Assembly: GCA_021157585.1 (NCBI GenBank)
Contig: JAGGWH010000037.1
Span: forward strand, 37,601 to 101,600
Source of the DNA: Bacteroidales bacterium
Lineage (GTDB): Bacteria; Bacteroidota; Bacteroidia; Bacteroidales; UBA12170
Length of the DNA: 64,000 nucleotides
Reading direction: 5' to 3'
Part shown: in pieces, positions 8,585 to 17,854 of the stretch
Numbering within the stretch: position 1 is the first letter of the stretch
Layout of the letters: the number at the start of each line of letters is the position of its first letter
Program-made: the position numbers and the translations under genes
Notes under the pieces: model-generated
Databases searched by the model: none
What the model saw: the letters and a program-made list of their open reading frames with translations, nothing else
Told to the model about the DNA's origin: nothing

Positions 8585-9928
8585 TTAGCTGAAACTCTTG
8601 ATAATATCAGTTGATTCAGTAACAATTTTATCTAATAATTCTGTTGTTTTTGCTTCGGCTAAGAAACGTAAATAAGGCTCTGTATTTGATGGACGAATAT
8701 TTAACCACCAATCAGCAAATTCTATACGGTAACCATCAAAATCGTAAAAAGCATCCGGTGTTCCTTGACTTTTAAAGTGTGCAATAACTGCATCCATTGC
8801 CTCTTGCTTTTTCTCAATTTTAAAATTGATTTCTCCTGAATTCTTATAAACTTCTATTTCTGCAATGGCTTCCGATAAAGAAATGCCTTGCTTTTTAAGA
8901 TCACTTAGGATATTTAGAATTAGGCTTGCAGCCATTAAACCGGAATCGGAATAGAAAAACTCTTTAAAATAATAATGTCCAGCTAATTCACCACCAAATA
9001 AACCGTCAATTTCTCTGAGTTTTAGTGCGGCATAAGCACGACCAACACGCCACATATGCATTTCGCCATTGAATTTAGCAATATATTCACCCACAGCTTT
9101 TGAAGTGCGTATATCTTGTAAAACACGAACACCTTCTTTTTTCTCTTTTAAGAAATGGTTGGCTAAAAATGCAATCATTAAATCTGGCGAGATAAATCTT
9201 GAATTTTCATCCACAAACATTACACGATCTGCATCACCATCAAAAATAACTCCAATATCGGCTTTGGTTTTCTCGACTAATTTTTGAGCATCTACAATAT
9301 TCTCAGGTTTTAAAGGATTTGCTTCGTGATTGGGAAATGTTCCGTCAAGATCTTCAAAAATATAATGAGGATTATCGCCTAAAATGTCACGAATAAACAA
9401 TCCGGCCATTCCGTTAGATACATCAACAGCTATATTTAGATTAGAAATGTCATTTAGTTTTTCTTTCTGAAAAGCAAGATAATCGTTTCTAAAATCATTT
9501 TCAATAATTTTACCTTTTAGTGTTACAGGCTCAATTTTTTCATTTAAAACCATTTGTTCTAAATCGCTTAATCCGCTGTCGTAGCCAACAGGCAAAGCAT
9601 TGCTCGCAGAAACTTTTAACCCATTATATTCTTTTGGATTATGTGAGGCTGTAATCATAACGGAAGCATCAAAACCATATTGAGCTGTTCCCCAATAAAT
9701 CATAGGAGTTGTTGCTAAGCCTGTATTGTAAACATCTGCTCCACTATCGGTAATACCTTTACATAAGTATTCAAATATTTCTATAGAAGAGGTGCGTACG
9801 TCACGCCCTATAAGTACCTTGTTTGTTTTTAAAAGGCGAGGAATAAAAAAACCAACCTTATAAACATCGTCTTTGTTAAAATCGCGGTTATAGACACCGC
9901 GAATGTCGTAAGCTTTAAAAGCATTCAT
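8585..9928 (-). CDS. manB: Phosphomannomutase/phosphoglucomutase
   Basis: A 447-residue alpha-D-phosphohexomutase converting hexose 6-phosphate and hexose 1-phosphate for nucleotide-sugar and envelope polysaccharide synthesis. It shows all four family signatures in order: the phospho-serine loop ITASHNPKEYNG (Ser95), the Mg-binding DGDADR (Asp230/232/234), the sugar-specificity loop GGELAGHYYFKEFFYSDSG (about 315-333), and the phosphate-binding RPSNTEPYLR near the C terminus. The length fits the ManB/CpsG branch. It starts 15 bases after a small unknown gene and is followed by the DUF2279-like gene. Whether mannose or glucose phosphate is preferred cannot be read from the sequence. Confidence 0.92.
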   Translation of the reverse strand: MNAFKAYDIRGVYNRDFNKDDVYKVGFFIPRLLKTNKVLIGRDVRTSSIEIFEYLCKGITDSGADVYNTGLATTPMIYWGTAQYGFDASVMITASHNPKEYNGLKVSASNALPVGYDSGLSDLEQMVLNEKIEPVTLKGKIIENDFRNDYLAFQKEKLNDISNLNIAVDVSNGMAGLFIRDILGDNPHYIFEDLDGTFPNHEANPLKPENIVDAQKLVEKTKADIGVIFDGDADRVMFVDENSRFISPDLMIAFLANHFLKEKKEGVRVLQDIRTSKAVGEYIAKFNGEMHMWRVGRAYAALKLREIDGLFGGELAGHYYFKEFFYSDSGLMAASLILNILSDLKKQGISLSEAIAEIEVYKNSGEINFKIEKKQEAMDAVIAHFKSQGTPDAFYDFDGYRIEFADWWLNIRPSNTEPYLRFLAEAKTTELLDKIVTESTDIIKSFS

Positions 9929-9943
9929 AGTATTATAATTTTG

Positions 9944-10252
9944 TTAAAATTTTGTTCCTATTTGAGATAGTATTTCGCGTATGATAGTTTGCTCGTAAAC
10001 GCCACAGTTATCAATATGAACTTCCATTATAGTTCTAAATGCTGCCGCTTCGGCTTTATTTAAGCTGATTTTGTTTTTCTTTTTTAAATCTTGAAAGCGA
10101 TTAATCATTTTTTTAAGTACTCTGCCTAAAAGAAAACGTGCCATTATCTCTTTATCGGGATCCTCGCCATAAAGTTTTTTGATACTTAACATGCACTGTG
10201 CCAGTGCGGAAAACTGACTGGCTGTTAGGTCGAGTTTTATTTTATCATTCAT
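9944..10252 (-). CDS. Small helical protein of unknown function
   Basis: A 102-residue, mostly alpha-helical, charged protein with no signal peptide, membrane segment or recognised motif. It has a basic central stretch (LKKMINRFQDLKKKNK, residues 46-61) and a C-terminal segment with one Cys (VHIDNCGVYEQT). The ATG and gene-like composition, and its place 15 bases upstream of the phosphohexomutase, support a real gene at the head of a three-gene minus-strand operon. I do not recognise the family and infer no role. Confidence 0.6.
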   Translation of the reverse strand: MNDKIKLDLTASQFSALAQCMLSIKKLYGEDPDKEIMARFLLGRVLKKMINRFQDLKKKNKISLNKAEAAAFRTIMEVHIDNCGVYEQTIIREILSQIGTKF

Positions 10253-10441
10253 ATTGCGAACTTAAATACTCTGCAAAGATATTCCTTCCTGATGAGTTTT
10301 AAAAATTTATAATGATTCTAAACATAGAGCGTAACTTTCAGTAAATCAGCCGGTAAACGCATTTTGTGAAAGGCGTAGTATTTTCAAATTGACTATAACT
10401 ATGTCGTTATCAATTAGTTATATATAAAAAAATAGCTTGTA

Positions 10442-10479
10442 TATGAAGTGCTTCATAATTAAATTTGTTCATACTTTTG
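10442..10479 (+). promoter_or_regulatory. Candidate rnf promoter with palindromic operator
   Basis: A TACTTTTG box matching the Bacteroidota -7 consensus TAnnTTTG lies at 10472-10479, 46 bases before the rnfB start. Just upstream, 10442-10457 is a perfect palindrome with 7-bp arms (TATGAAG / CTTCATA) around TG, placed where a -33-region operator would sit. No clear -33 TTG is present at the usual spacing, which would suit an activator. Confidence 0.5.
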
Positions 10480-10525
10480 CGCATCAATAAGGGTTTAATA
10501 ATAAACCTTACTAAAACTTTGAAAT

Positions 10526-11476
10526 GTGAACGAAGTACTGATTTATGCAGTTGGTTCTTTAGGTGCTATAGGTGTTGTTGCCGCCATTATTTTATATTTT
10601 GTCGCGCAAAAATTTAAAGTCTATGAAGATCCTAGAATCGATGAAGTAGAAGAAGCATTACCGAGTGCAAACTGTGGTGGATGTGGATATGCAGGTTGTC
10701 GTGCCTTTGCTGAGGGAATAGTAAAAGCCGGAAATATGGAAGGCTTTAATTGTCCGGTCGGTGGTGCTAAAGTGATGGAGCAAGTAGCAGGGATTTTAAA
10801 TTTGGTGGCTGAGGTTGCTGAACCACAGATTGCTGTTGTTCGTTGTAATGGTTCTTTGGCTAATTCACCCAAAAAGGTAGAGTACGACGGAATTTCAACT
10901 TGTGCTTCGGCACATGTGCTTTATGCCGGAGATGGAGGATGCTCTTACGGTTGTTTAGGATTAGCGGATTGTGTTGCTGCTTGCGAGTTTGATGCTATTC
11001 ATATGAATCCTGAAACGGGTTTGCCTGTAGTAGATGTTAATTGTGTGGCTTGTGGCGCTTGCGTCGAAGCTTGTCCACGTGATATTATTGAGCTCAGAAA
11101 TGTGGGTAAAAAAGAACGCCGCATCTTTGTTTCTTGTGTAAACGAAGAGAAAGGTGCTCCTGCCAAAAAGAATTGTACCGTTGCCTGTATTGGATGTGCA
11201 AAGTGTTTTAATGTTTGTGCATTCGATGCTATTGAGATGAAAAATAACCGTGCTTACATAGATTACGAAAAATGTAAACTTTGTAGGAAATGTGTGACTG
11301 TTTGTCCTACTGATGCTATTCATGAGATTAATTTTCCTGTTCGTAAACTTATAGTTAAAGAAGAAAAGGAAAAGGCAAAAAAAACTGTTGAAGCAAAGAA
11401 AGTAACTGAAACAGTTAGCTCAAAGGCGAGTGCCAATGAGAAAAAAGAAGAAGTAAATAAAACTAAAGAGTCATAA
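10526..11476 (+). CDS. rnfB: Rnf complex subunit B, multi-iron-sulphur electron carrier
   Basis: Peripheral iron-sulphur subunit of the Rnf complex, accepting electrons from ferredoxin. The 316-residue protein begins with a membrane anchor (residues 3-27). A cluster domain follows with Cys50, Cys53, Cys58 and Cys76, then several ferredoxin-type motifs including CVACGACVEACP, CIGCAKCFNVC and CKLCRKCVTVCP. The C-terminal 45 residues are a Lys/Glu/Ala-rich tail. The start is GTG at 10526; an overlapping ATG two bases upstream is out of frame and followed directly by a stop. First gene of rnfBCDGEA, 33 bases before rnfC. Confidence 0.95.
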   Translation: MNEVLIYAVGSLGAIGVVAAIILYFVAQKFKVYEDPRIDEVEEALPSANCGGCGYAGCRAFAEGIVKAGNMEGFNCPVGGAKVMEQVAGILNLVAEVAEPQIAVVRCNGSLANSPKKVEYDGISTCASAHVLYAGDGGCSYGCLGLADCVAACEFDAIHMNPETGLPVVDVNCVACGACVEACPRDIIELRNVGKKERRIFVSCVNEEKGAPAKKNCTVACIGCAKCFNVCAFDAIEMKNNRAYIDYEKCKLCRKCVTVCPTDAIHEINFPVRKLIVKEEKEKAKKTVEAKKVTETVSSKASANEKKEEVNKTKES

Positions 11477-11509
11477 AATATTCTCTTAAAAAAACTAAAG
11501 GGAAAACCT

Positions 11510-12841
11510 ATGAAAACCTTTAAACTAGGAGGTGTTCACCCACCTGAAAATAAATTATCTACTGAGGCAGTTATAGAAACTCTCATGATTCCTAAGCAAG
11601 TTGTAGTGCCTGTTGGTCAGCATCTTGGGGCTCCTGCAACTCCGGTTGTAAAGCGAGGCGAAGAAGTGAAAGTTGGTCAGTTAATAGCTAAGTCAAGTGG
11701 ATTTATCTCTGCAAATATTCACTCTCCGGTTTCCGGTAAAGTGTTTAAAATTGATAATGTATACGATGCAAGCGGTTTTCGCCGTCCATCTGTAATTATA
11801 AATGTAGAAGGTGATGAGTGGTTAGATACTATTGATCGTTCTGATGATATTGATTCTGATATCAAATTAAGCCCAAAAGAAATTACAGATAAGCTAAACG
11901 AAATGGGTATTGTAGGACTTGGCGGTGCTACTTTTCCATCTTTTGTTAAGCTGATGATTCCAGATGGCAAAAAAGTCGATTACTTGATTATTAACGGTGT
12001 TGAATGTGAGCCTTACCTTACTTCTGATCATCGACTGATGATGGAAAAAGGCGAGGAGATGCTTATAGGAGTTACGATACTAATGAAGGCTTTAAATACC
12101 AAAAAAGCAATGATTGGTATAGAAAACAATAAAGCTGACGCTATTGAACATCTTCAGAAATTAGTTGTTAAATATAACGGTATAAGTATTCACCCACTAA
12201 AAGTAAAATATCCTCAGGGAGGTGAAAAGCAGCTGATAAAAGCATTAACTGGCAGAGAAGTTCCATCAGGAAAATTACCATTGGAAGTTGGATGTGTTGT
12301 AAATAATGTTGGGACAGCATTTGCCGTTTATGAAGCTGTACAAAAAAACAAACCGCTGTTTGAGCGTGTAGTTACTATTACCGGCAAGTCGGTAAAAAAA
12401 CCTTCAAATTTCTTAGTTAGAGTAGGGACTCCTATTAAATACTTAATTGAAGCAGCTCAAGGATTGCCTGAAGATACCGGTAAAATTATTAGTGGTGGCC
12501 CAATGATGGGAAAAGCGGTATTAAATACCGATATCCCTGTTGTTAAAGGTACATCGGGTATCCTTTTAATGGCTGATGCTGATGCTAAGCGTGGAGAGGT
12601 TAATACCTGTATCCGTTGTGCAAAATGTGTAGAGGCTTGCCCTATGGGATTAGAGCCCTTCTTGCTTTCAAAATCGTCTAAGCTTGCTAAGTTTGATGTT
12701 GTAGAAAAAGAATTGGTAATGGATTGTATAGAATGTGGCTCGTGCTCTTACACTTGTCCATCTAATATTCCATTGCTCGATTATATCCGCTTAGGAAAAA
12801 ATAAAGTGGGTCAGATAATTAGAAACAGAAATCAGAAATAA
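11510..12841 (+). CDS. rnfC: Rnf complex subunit C, NADH-binding
   Basis: Rnf subunit C exchanges electrons with NAD(H), carrying FMN and two 4Fe-4S clusters. The 443-residue protein shows the N-terminal biotinyl/SLBB-like region (KTFKLGGVHPPENK), the GLGGATFPSFVKL and ECEPYLTSDHRLM motifs of the NuoF-like nucleotide-binding fold (about residues 137-180), and near the C terminus two cluster motifs, CIRCAKCVEACP and CIECGSCSYTCP, with the distal cysteines swapped between clusters as in ferredoxins. There is no long C-terminal Ala-rich repeat as in gammaproteobacterial RnfC. It ends 8 bases before rnfD. Confidence 0.95.
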   Translation: MKTFKLGGVHPPENKLSTEAVIETLMIPKQVVVPVGQHLGAPATPVVKRGEEVKVGQLIAKSSGFISANIHSPVSGKVFKIDNVYDASGFRRPSVIINVEGDEWLDTIDRSDDIDSDIKLSPKEITDKLNEMGIVGLGGATFPSFVKLMIPDGKKVDYLIINGVECEPYLTSDHRLMMEKGEEMLIGVTILMKALNTKKAMIGIENNKADAIEHLQKLVVKYNGISIHPLKVKYPQGGEKQLIKALTGREVPSGKLPLEVGCVVNNVGTAFAVYEAVQKNKPLFERVVTITGKSVKKPSNFLVRVGTPIKYLIEAAQGLPEDTGKIISGGPMMGKAVLNTDIPVVKGTSGILLMADADAKRGEVNTCIRCAKCVEACPMGLEPFLLSKSSKLAKFDVVEKELVMDCIECGSCSYTCPSNIPLLDYIRLGKNKVGQIIRNRNQK

Positions 12842-12849
12842 GATACCGT

Positions 12850-13836
12850 ATGAGTTTATTATCTATTTCGGCATCTCCACACGTTCATGGAGATAATTCA
12901 GTAAAAAAGATTATGTGGGGAGTAGTTATAGCAATGGTTCCGGCCTTGCTAGTCTCTATTTACTATTTTGGTCTTGATGCTATTAGAGTCACATTGATAG
13001 CCGTTTCGGCTTCATTGTTTTTTGAATGGTTTTTTCAAAAATACCTGATAAAAGGACCCGAGACCTATATGGATGGTTCTGCTGTTATTACAGGTCTTTT
13101 ACTGGCGTTTAATGTACCCTCTAATTTACCCTGGTGGATTATTGTGATAGGTGCACTTGTTGCTATTGGAATTGGAAAAATGTCTTTTGGAGGTATTGGG
13201 AAGAATGTTTTTAATCCGGCTTTAGTGGGTCGTGTTTTCTTATTGATTTCTTTTCCTGTTCAAATGACATCGTGGCCAAAAATTAGTCCAATAACAAATG
13301 GAATAGCCGATGCTATCACAGGACCAACACCTTTGGGAATTGTTAAAGAGGGTTTGGATGCAGGTTTAACTGTAGATCAAGTTATGGCACAAGTGCCGTC
13401 GTTTATGCAACAGTTTATTGGAGGTATAGGGGGCTCGCTTGGAGAAGTATCTGCTTTAGCAATACTGCTTGGTGGCTTTTGTCTTCTCAGAAGAAAAATT
13501 ATTACTTGGGAAATCCCTGTTAGTATTCTTTTAACAGTTTTGGTTTTTTCCGGTATTTTTTGGTTGATAGATCCAACACATTATGTAAATCCTATTTTTC
13601 ACTTGCTAACTGGAGGAATGATGTTAGGTGCTATTTTTATGGCTACTGATATGGTTTCTTCACCAATGTCGAGAAATGGTCAACTTGCATATGGCGTGGG
13701 TATTGGTTTAATAACGGTTATCATTCGTACTTGGGGTGCATATCCCGAAGGAATGTCGTTCGCTATTTTGCTTATGAATGCCGTTACACCATTATTAAAT
13801 AATGTTTTTAAACCAAAACGATTTGGGAGGAATTAA
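12850..13836 (+). CDS. rnfD: Rnf complex subunit D, membrane flavoprotein
   Basis: Integral membrane subunit of the Rnf ion pump, homologous to NqrB, carrying a covalently bound FMN on a threonine. The 328-residue protein has about nine hydrophobic segments. It contains MSFGGIGKNVFNPALVGRVF (about residues 111-130) and the FMN attachment region AITGPTPLG (near 155-163), where a Thr is the expected attachment residue. C-terminal segments GGMMLGAIFMATDMVSSPMS and the GAYPEGMSFAILLMN motif are family-typical. It overlaps neither neighbour; rnfG begins 2 bases after its stop. Confidence 0.94.
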   Translation: MSLLSISASPHVHGDNSVKKIMWGVVIAMVPALLVSIYYFGLDAIRVTLIAVSASLFFEWFFQKYLIKGPETYMDGSAVITGLLLAFNVPSNLPWWIIVIGALVAIGIGKMSFGGIGKNVFNPALVGRVFLLISFPVQMTSWPKISPITNGIADAITGPTPLGIVKEGLDAGLTVDQVMAQVPSFMQQFIGGIGGSLGEVSALAILLGGFCLLRRKIITWEIPVSILLTVLVFSGIFWLIDPTHYVNPIFHLLTGGMMLGAIFMATDMVSSPMSRNGQLAYGVGIGLITVIIRTWGAYPEGMSFAILLMNAVTPLLNNVFKPKRFGRN

Positions 13837-13838
13837 TT

Positions 13839-14417
13839 ATGGCTGCTAAAACAAAATCCACATTTTTAAATATGGTTATAGCTCTTTTTGTAGTAACTGC
13901 CGTGGCTGGCTTGGCTTTGGGTAGTGTCTATAATCTGACGAAAGAGCCTATCGCGATAGCAAATCAAAAGAAATTAAACGATGCTATTAAAGCTGTTCTT
14001 CCTAATTTTGATACAATTCAAAAAATTAAGGTAGCAGTTGAAGGTACTTCTGATAGTTTACAGTTTTATGTTGCTTCTAAGGATAGTAAATATATTGGAA
14101 CCGCTGTAGAAACATTTACAATGAAAGGTTTTGCCGGATTGGTAAGGCTTATGGTTGGTTTTCTCCCCGATGGAAGTATTCATAATATTTCTGTTTTGGA
14201 ACATAAAGAAACACCTGGTTTGGGTACTAAAATGGGTGACGCTAAGTTTAAAGATCAATTTAAAGGCATACAACCAGCTACTTTTCAGTTAAAGGTTAAA
14301 AAGGATAAAGGCGATGTAGATGCCATTACGGCAGCCACAATTAGTTCTCGTGCTTTTTGCGATGCTGTTAAGCGTGCTTACGATACCTTTGAACAAAATA
14401 AAGGAGGGAATAAATAA
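13839..14417 (+). CDS. rnfG: Rnf complex subunit G, periplasmic FMN subunit
   Basis: RnfG, homologous to NqrC, holds a covalent FMN on the outer face of the membrane. The 192-residue protein has one N-terminal membrane anchor (residues 10-32) and a soluble FMN-binding domain. Within it, [12 protein letters not shown] (about 128-139) and [13 protein letters not shown] (about 162-174) are the recognisable motifs; the second matches the S/T-GAT-x-S/T attachment site, with Ala replacing Gly in the canonical position. Its stop overlaps the rnfE start by one base, consistent with translational coupling. Confidence 0.94.
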   Translation: MAAKTKSTFLNMVIALFVVTAVAGLALGSVYNLTKEPIAIANQKKLNDAIKAVLPNFDTIQKIKVAVEGTSDSLQFYVASKDSKYIGTAVETFTMKGFAGLVRLMVGFLPDGSIHNISVLEHKETPGLGTKMGDAKFKDQFKGIQPATFQLKVKKDKGDVDAITAATISSRAFCDAVKRAYDTFEQNKGGNK

Positions 14418-15004
14418 TGAGTCAAATGAAGAATTTCACCAAAGGATTTATTAAAGAAAATCCGGTATTTGTTTTACTTTTGGGTATGTGCCCAACTCTT
14501 GGAGTAACTACTTCTGCTCTTAATGGTTTGGGTATGGGATTGGCTACAACTTTTGTTCTAATTGGTTCGAATATGGTTGTTTCTGCCGTTAAAGATTTTA
14601 TCCCTGATAAAGTGCGTATCCCTTCGTATATCGTGATTATCGCAACTTTTGTAACTATTGTTGAGCTTGTTATGCAAGCTTATCTTCCGGCACTTTATAA
14701 TCAATTGGGATTATTTATTCCTTTAATTGTGGTTAACTGCATTGTATTGGGTCGTGCAGAAGCTTTTGCCTCAAAAAATTCGGTGGGAGCTTCTATTATC
14801 GATGGACTAGGAATGGGATTGGGTTTTGCTTTTGCACTAACTCTTTTAGGAAGTGTTAGGGAATTATTAGGAAGTGGAGCACTCTTCAATTTCAAGTTTA
14901 TGGAGAGTGATGGAATGTTAGTATTTGTTTTGGCTCCCGGAGCATTTATTGTTTTAGGCTACCTTATTGCTATCATCAGTCGTTTAAATAAAAAGAACGC
15001 TTAA
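14417..15004 (+). CDS. rnfE: Rnf complex subunit E, membrane subunit
   Basis: RnfE, homologous to NqrD, is one of two inverted-topology membrane subunits that together hold a 2Fe-2S centre in the membrane and help form the ion channel. The 195-residue protein has six hydrophobic segments. The family motifs are [19 protein letters not shown] (residues 23-41), with the conserved membrane Cys, and [17 protein letters not shown] (about 104-120), with the second Cys. The gene begins one base inside rnfG and ends 18 bases before rnfA. Confidence 0.95.
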   Translation: MSQMKNFTKGFIKENPVFVLLLGMCPTLGVTTSALNGLGMGLATTFVLIGSNMVVSAVKDFIPDKVRIPSYIVIIATFVTIVELVMQAYLPALYNQLGLFIPLIVVNCIVLGRAEAFASKNSVGASIIDGLGMGLGFAFALTLLGSVRELLGSGALFNFKFMESDGMLVFVLAPGAFIVLGYLIAIISRLNKKNA

Positions 15005-15022
15005 TTTTAAATAGATAATATT

Positions 15023-15595
15023 ATGGAATATGCTATTATAATTATTGCCGCTATATTTGTTAACAATGTTGTTCTTGCTCAGTTTTTGGGTATTTGTCCT
15101 TTTATTGGTGTTTCAGGAAAAATATCTACTTCGGTAGGTATGGGTGGTGCTGTTTTATTTGTTATGACTTTGGCTACCGTGGTAACTTGGTTAGCTCAAC
15201 ATTATATCTTAGTTCCTTTAGGAATAACCTTTTTACAGACTATTACTTTTATTTTGGTAATTGCTGCCTTGGTGCAAATGGTTGAAATTATATTGAAAAA
15301 AGTTAGTCCTGCACTTTACGGTGCTTTGGGAGTGTTTTTACCTTTAATTACTACTAACTGTGCTGTTTTGGGTGTTGCTATTTTAACTATTCAAAAAGAT
15401 TTTAATTTAATGGAAGGTGTTGTATTTGCTATTTCTACTGCTCTTGGTTTTACTTTAGCAATGGTTATTTTTGCAGGTATTCGTGAGCATCTTGATAATA
15501 TGGAAGTCCCTAAAGGGATGGCCGGAGTTCCGATAGCTTTGGTAACGGCTGGTATTTTAGCCCTTGCTTTTATGGGATTTACCGGATTGGTTTAG
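15023..15595 (+). CDS. rnfA: Rnf complex subunit A, membrane subunit
   Basis: RnfA, homologous to NqrE, pairs with RnfE as the second half of the membrane 2Fe-2S core. The 190-residue protein has six hydrophobic segments. It has the motif VVLAQFLGICPFIGVSGK (residues 16-33), with one cluster Cys, and PLITTNCAVLGVA (about 107-119), with the other. It is the last gene of the operon; an intrinsic terminator begins 28 bases after its stop. The presence of all six subunits in order B-C-D-G-E-A indicates a complete Na+ or H+ pumping ferredoxin:NAD+ oxidoreductase; which ion is used cannot be read here. Confidence 0.95.
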   Translation: MEYAIIIIAAIFVNNVVLAQFLGICPFIGVSGKISTSVGMGGAVLFVMTLATVVTWLAQHYILVPLGITFLQTITFILVIAALVQMVEIILKKVSPALYGALGVFLPLITTNCAVLGVAILTIQKDFNLMEGVVFAISTALGFTLAMVIFAGIREHLDNMEVPKGMAGVPIALVTAGILALAFMGFTGLV

Positions 15596-15904
15596 CCAAA
15601 AATCAAAATCTATATATTTTGTAGGAAGTCTTTGGGCTTCCTTTTTTTGTTTAAGGAGCTATTGTTCTTTCTTGCTAAATATTGTTTATTTAGAAATAAT
15701 GAACAAGGAATGTTGATTATCTCCGGTAAGCTCGCAAGCTTGGTTAACGATTGACGAACTTTAAAAATCTTTATTTGTTACTCTTTGTTCTATATTCTTT
15801 TTTTGCTTTTTCGATAGGGTATTTTAAGTTTTAATCATCATATAAATGTAAGTTCGATAAGACGACTTTTAATTTGTTATATTTATAAACTTAAAATAAT
15901 CATC
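15596..15904. other. 309-bp intergenic region after rnf
   Basis: It holds the rnf terminator (15623-15648) and then about 250 AT-rich bases without a coding signal. The sequence before 15905 should contain the promoter of the next gene, but no clean TAnnTTTG box was found. Confidence 0.6.
15623..15648 (+). terminator. Intrinsic terminator of the rnf operon
   Basis: An 8-bp stem (AGGAAGTC / GGCTTCCT with one G-T pair) and TTTG loop are followed by seven T residues, 28 bases after the rnfA stop. Confidence 0.88.
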
Positions 15905-17209
15905 ATGAAAACAAGGAGAATTAACCAAGTGAGAACGATAGCAGTGGTTTTCATGCTATTTGTCACCTCAATCACAAGCGCATGGGCTCTAGGGCTTGAT
16001 GCTGTAGCCAAAAAGAATAACCAAGAAAGCGATACGCTTAGTTATCGTAGTTTTAAAGGTAAGATTGTAGATGCCCAAACCAAGAAAGCCCTCGTTTTTG
16101 CCAGTGTTACGGTTGAAGATGAGAACACCGCCACCATCACTAACCTCGATGGAGATTTCCTAATTAAAATTAGTAAAGACAGTAAGTCTCAGAATCTATT
16201 TGTTTCGTTTTTAGGATATTATAACCTTTCTTATCCTTTATCAAAGTTAAAAGTAGAAGGCAATGTTTTAGAACTTCAACCTGCCGTTATTACTTTAAAT
16301 GAGGTTCAGGTTTTTCCAGATGCTCCTGAATCAATAGTTCGAGCAATGCTTCGTAGGGTGGGTCAGAATTATGCAGAAGATGCAAATTCAATGAAAGGTT
16401 TTTACCGCGAATCAATAAAAAAAAGAAATACTTATGTAGGTCTTTCCGAAGCTGTTGTTGATATTTACAAAGCGCCTTACACGAATAATTCAAATGATAG
16501 AATTCGGATTTTTAAAGGACGTAAAGGGATCAACGAACGTAAGATGGATACTTTATTATTCAAATTACAAGGAGGACCAGTTACCGCTTTATTGCTAGAT
16601 GCGATGAAATATCCTCATATCTTAATAGATGAGGAAATGCTAAAGGATTACGACTTTACAATTGAAAATATGGTAAAGATTGATCATAAATTAAATTATG
16701 TAATCAGTTTTGTTGAACGACATAAAATTAAAGACTTTCCATTATACGAAGGGAAATTCTATGTGGATATGGAAACTTTTGCTCTATCGGCTGCCGATTT
16801 TAGTTTGAATATGGATAAGCCTGAAGAAGCAGCTCGTTTATTTATTAAGAGGAAACCTTTCGGAGCAAGAGTTGAACCAACAATGGCCAAGTATTCAGTA
16901 AAATATCGCGAGCAAAATGGGAAATGGTATTTCAACTATGCTATTGGCGAAGTGCAATTTAAAGTAAAATGGAAGAAAAAGTTATTCTCTACAACCTATA
17001 CACTTAAATCGGAAATTGCAATTACCGATCGCGATGAGCATAATGTAGAAACTATTCCGAATAAAGAGCGATTTAAAAGGAATCAAGTTTTAAACGATAA
17101 AGTGGGCGTGTTTGCTGATGAGAATTTCTGGGGAAAATACAATACCATTGAGCCAGATAAATCGATTGAAGTGGCTATTAGGAAGTTGAATCGAGCTATG
17201 AATAGATAA
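15905..17209 (+). CDS. Carboxypeptidase-regulatory-like domain envelope protein
   Basis: A 434-residue exported protein with a signal peptide (TIAVVFMLFVTSITSAWA, residues 12-29). Residues 45-125 form a carboxypeptidase-D regulatory-like beta-sandwich (FKGKIVDAQTKKALVFASV, then VSFLGYYNLSYPL), common in Bacteroidota outer-membrane and periplasmic proteins. The remainder (FYRESIKKRNTYVGLSEAVVD, then KFYVDMETFALSAADFSL) is a beta-rich domain with a paralogous copy in the protein at 18850-20367: FYRE-, LHGG/LQGG-, DMV/NMV- and NFWG motifs recur in the same order. It has no TonB-dependent barrel. Position directly before a FecI/FecR pair suggests the sigma system monitors or controls it. Function is otherwise unknown. 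Confidence 0.7.
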   Translation: MKTRRINQVRTIAVVFMLFVTSITSAWALGLDAVAKKNNQESDTLSYRSFKGKIVDAQTKKALVFASVTVEDENTATITNLDGDFLIKISKDSKSQNLFVSFLGYYNLSYPLSKLKVEGNVLELQPAVITLNEVQVFPDAPESIVRAMLRRVGQNYAEDANSMKGFYRESIKKRNTYVGLSEAVVDIYKAPYTNNSNDRIRIFKGRKGINERKMDTLLFKLQGGPVTALLLDAMKYPHILIDEEMLKDYDFTIENMVKIDHKLNYVISFVERHKIKDFPLYEGKFYVDMETFALSAADFSLNMDKPEEAARLFIKRKPFGARVEPTMAKYSVKYREQNGKWYFNYAIGEVQFKVKWKKKLFSTTYTLKSEIAITDRDEHNVETIPNKERFKRNQVLNDKVGVFADENFWGKYNTIEPDKSIEVAIRKLNRAMNR

Positions 17210-17294
17210 GCCAATGTTTAGTTGATTCACAGAGGGAAGGAGGAATACTCCAATCCTTTGGACTTTTTTGTAAATTGATATTAAATTTTAGGCA

Positions 17295-17846
17295 TTGACA
17301 TTACACGATACAGCACGGTATAAAGCCATTAAAAAAGGCAATATTCAAGAGTATGAACTCTTGTTTAGGGAATACTTCCAGCCTTTGCTGTCTTATGCAA
17401 TATCAATATTAAAATCGGAAGCCGAGGCAGAAGAAGTTGTTCAAGATATATTCTTCAATCTGTGGAGAAACAAAAAGAAACTGAATATTCATACCTCCTT
17501 TTCATCTTATCTCTACAGAGCAGTTCATAACAATTGCTTACAATTATTGAAAAAAGAAAAAAGGAAGTTGAATTATCAACAAGATCAAAGAAACTGGAAT
17601 TATCATGAGAGTATGAGCCCAGGGGAAATTATGCAGTATAATGAGCTTTATGAAAAAATAAATAATGCCATTGACGAATTACCTGAAAATTGCAAAACAA
17701 TATTTAAGCTCAACCGTTTTCAGGGTTTAAAATATAGTGAGATAGCTGAAAAGTTAGCGATTAGCATTAAAACTGTGGAGGCTAATATGACCAAAGCATT
17801 AAAACATTTAAGACGCCATATGGATAAATATGCAGCAAATTTTTGA
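17295..17846 (+). CDS. ECF RNA polymerase sigma factor (FecI-like)
   Basis: A 183-residue group IV sigma factor. Region 2 spans residues 20-85, with YAISILKSEAEAEEVVQDIFFNLW and the promoter-melting segment SYLYRAVHNNCLQLL. Region 4 lies near 120-170, with LPENCKTIFKLNRFQGLKYSEIAEKLAISIKTVEANMTKAL forming the -35-binding helix-turn-helix. It belongs to the Bacteroidota FecI-like group that pairs with FecR anti-sigma factors. No ATG exists ahead of region 2, so a TTG start is used. Its stop overlaps a possible TTG start of the anti-sigma gene. It is expected to drive expression of the envelope proteins around it. Confidence 0.9.
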   Translation: MTLHDTARYKAIKKGNIQEYELLFREYFQPLLSYAISILKSEAEAEEVVQDIFFNLWRNKKKLNIHTSFSSYLYRAVHNNCLQLLKKEKRKLNYQQDQRNWNYHESMSPGEIMQYNELYEKINNAIDELPENCKTIFKLNRFQGLKYSEIAEKLAISIKTVEANMTKALKHLRRHMDKYAANF

Positions 17847-17854
17847 AAGAAAGA

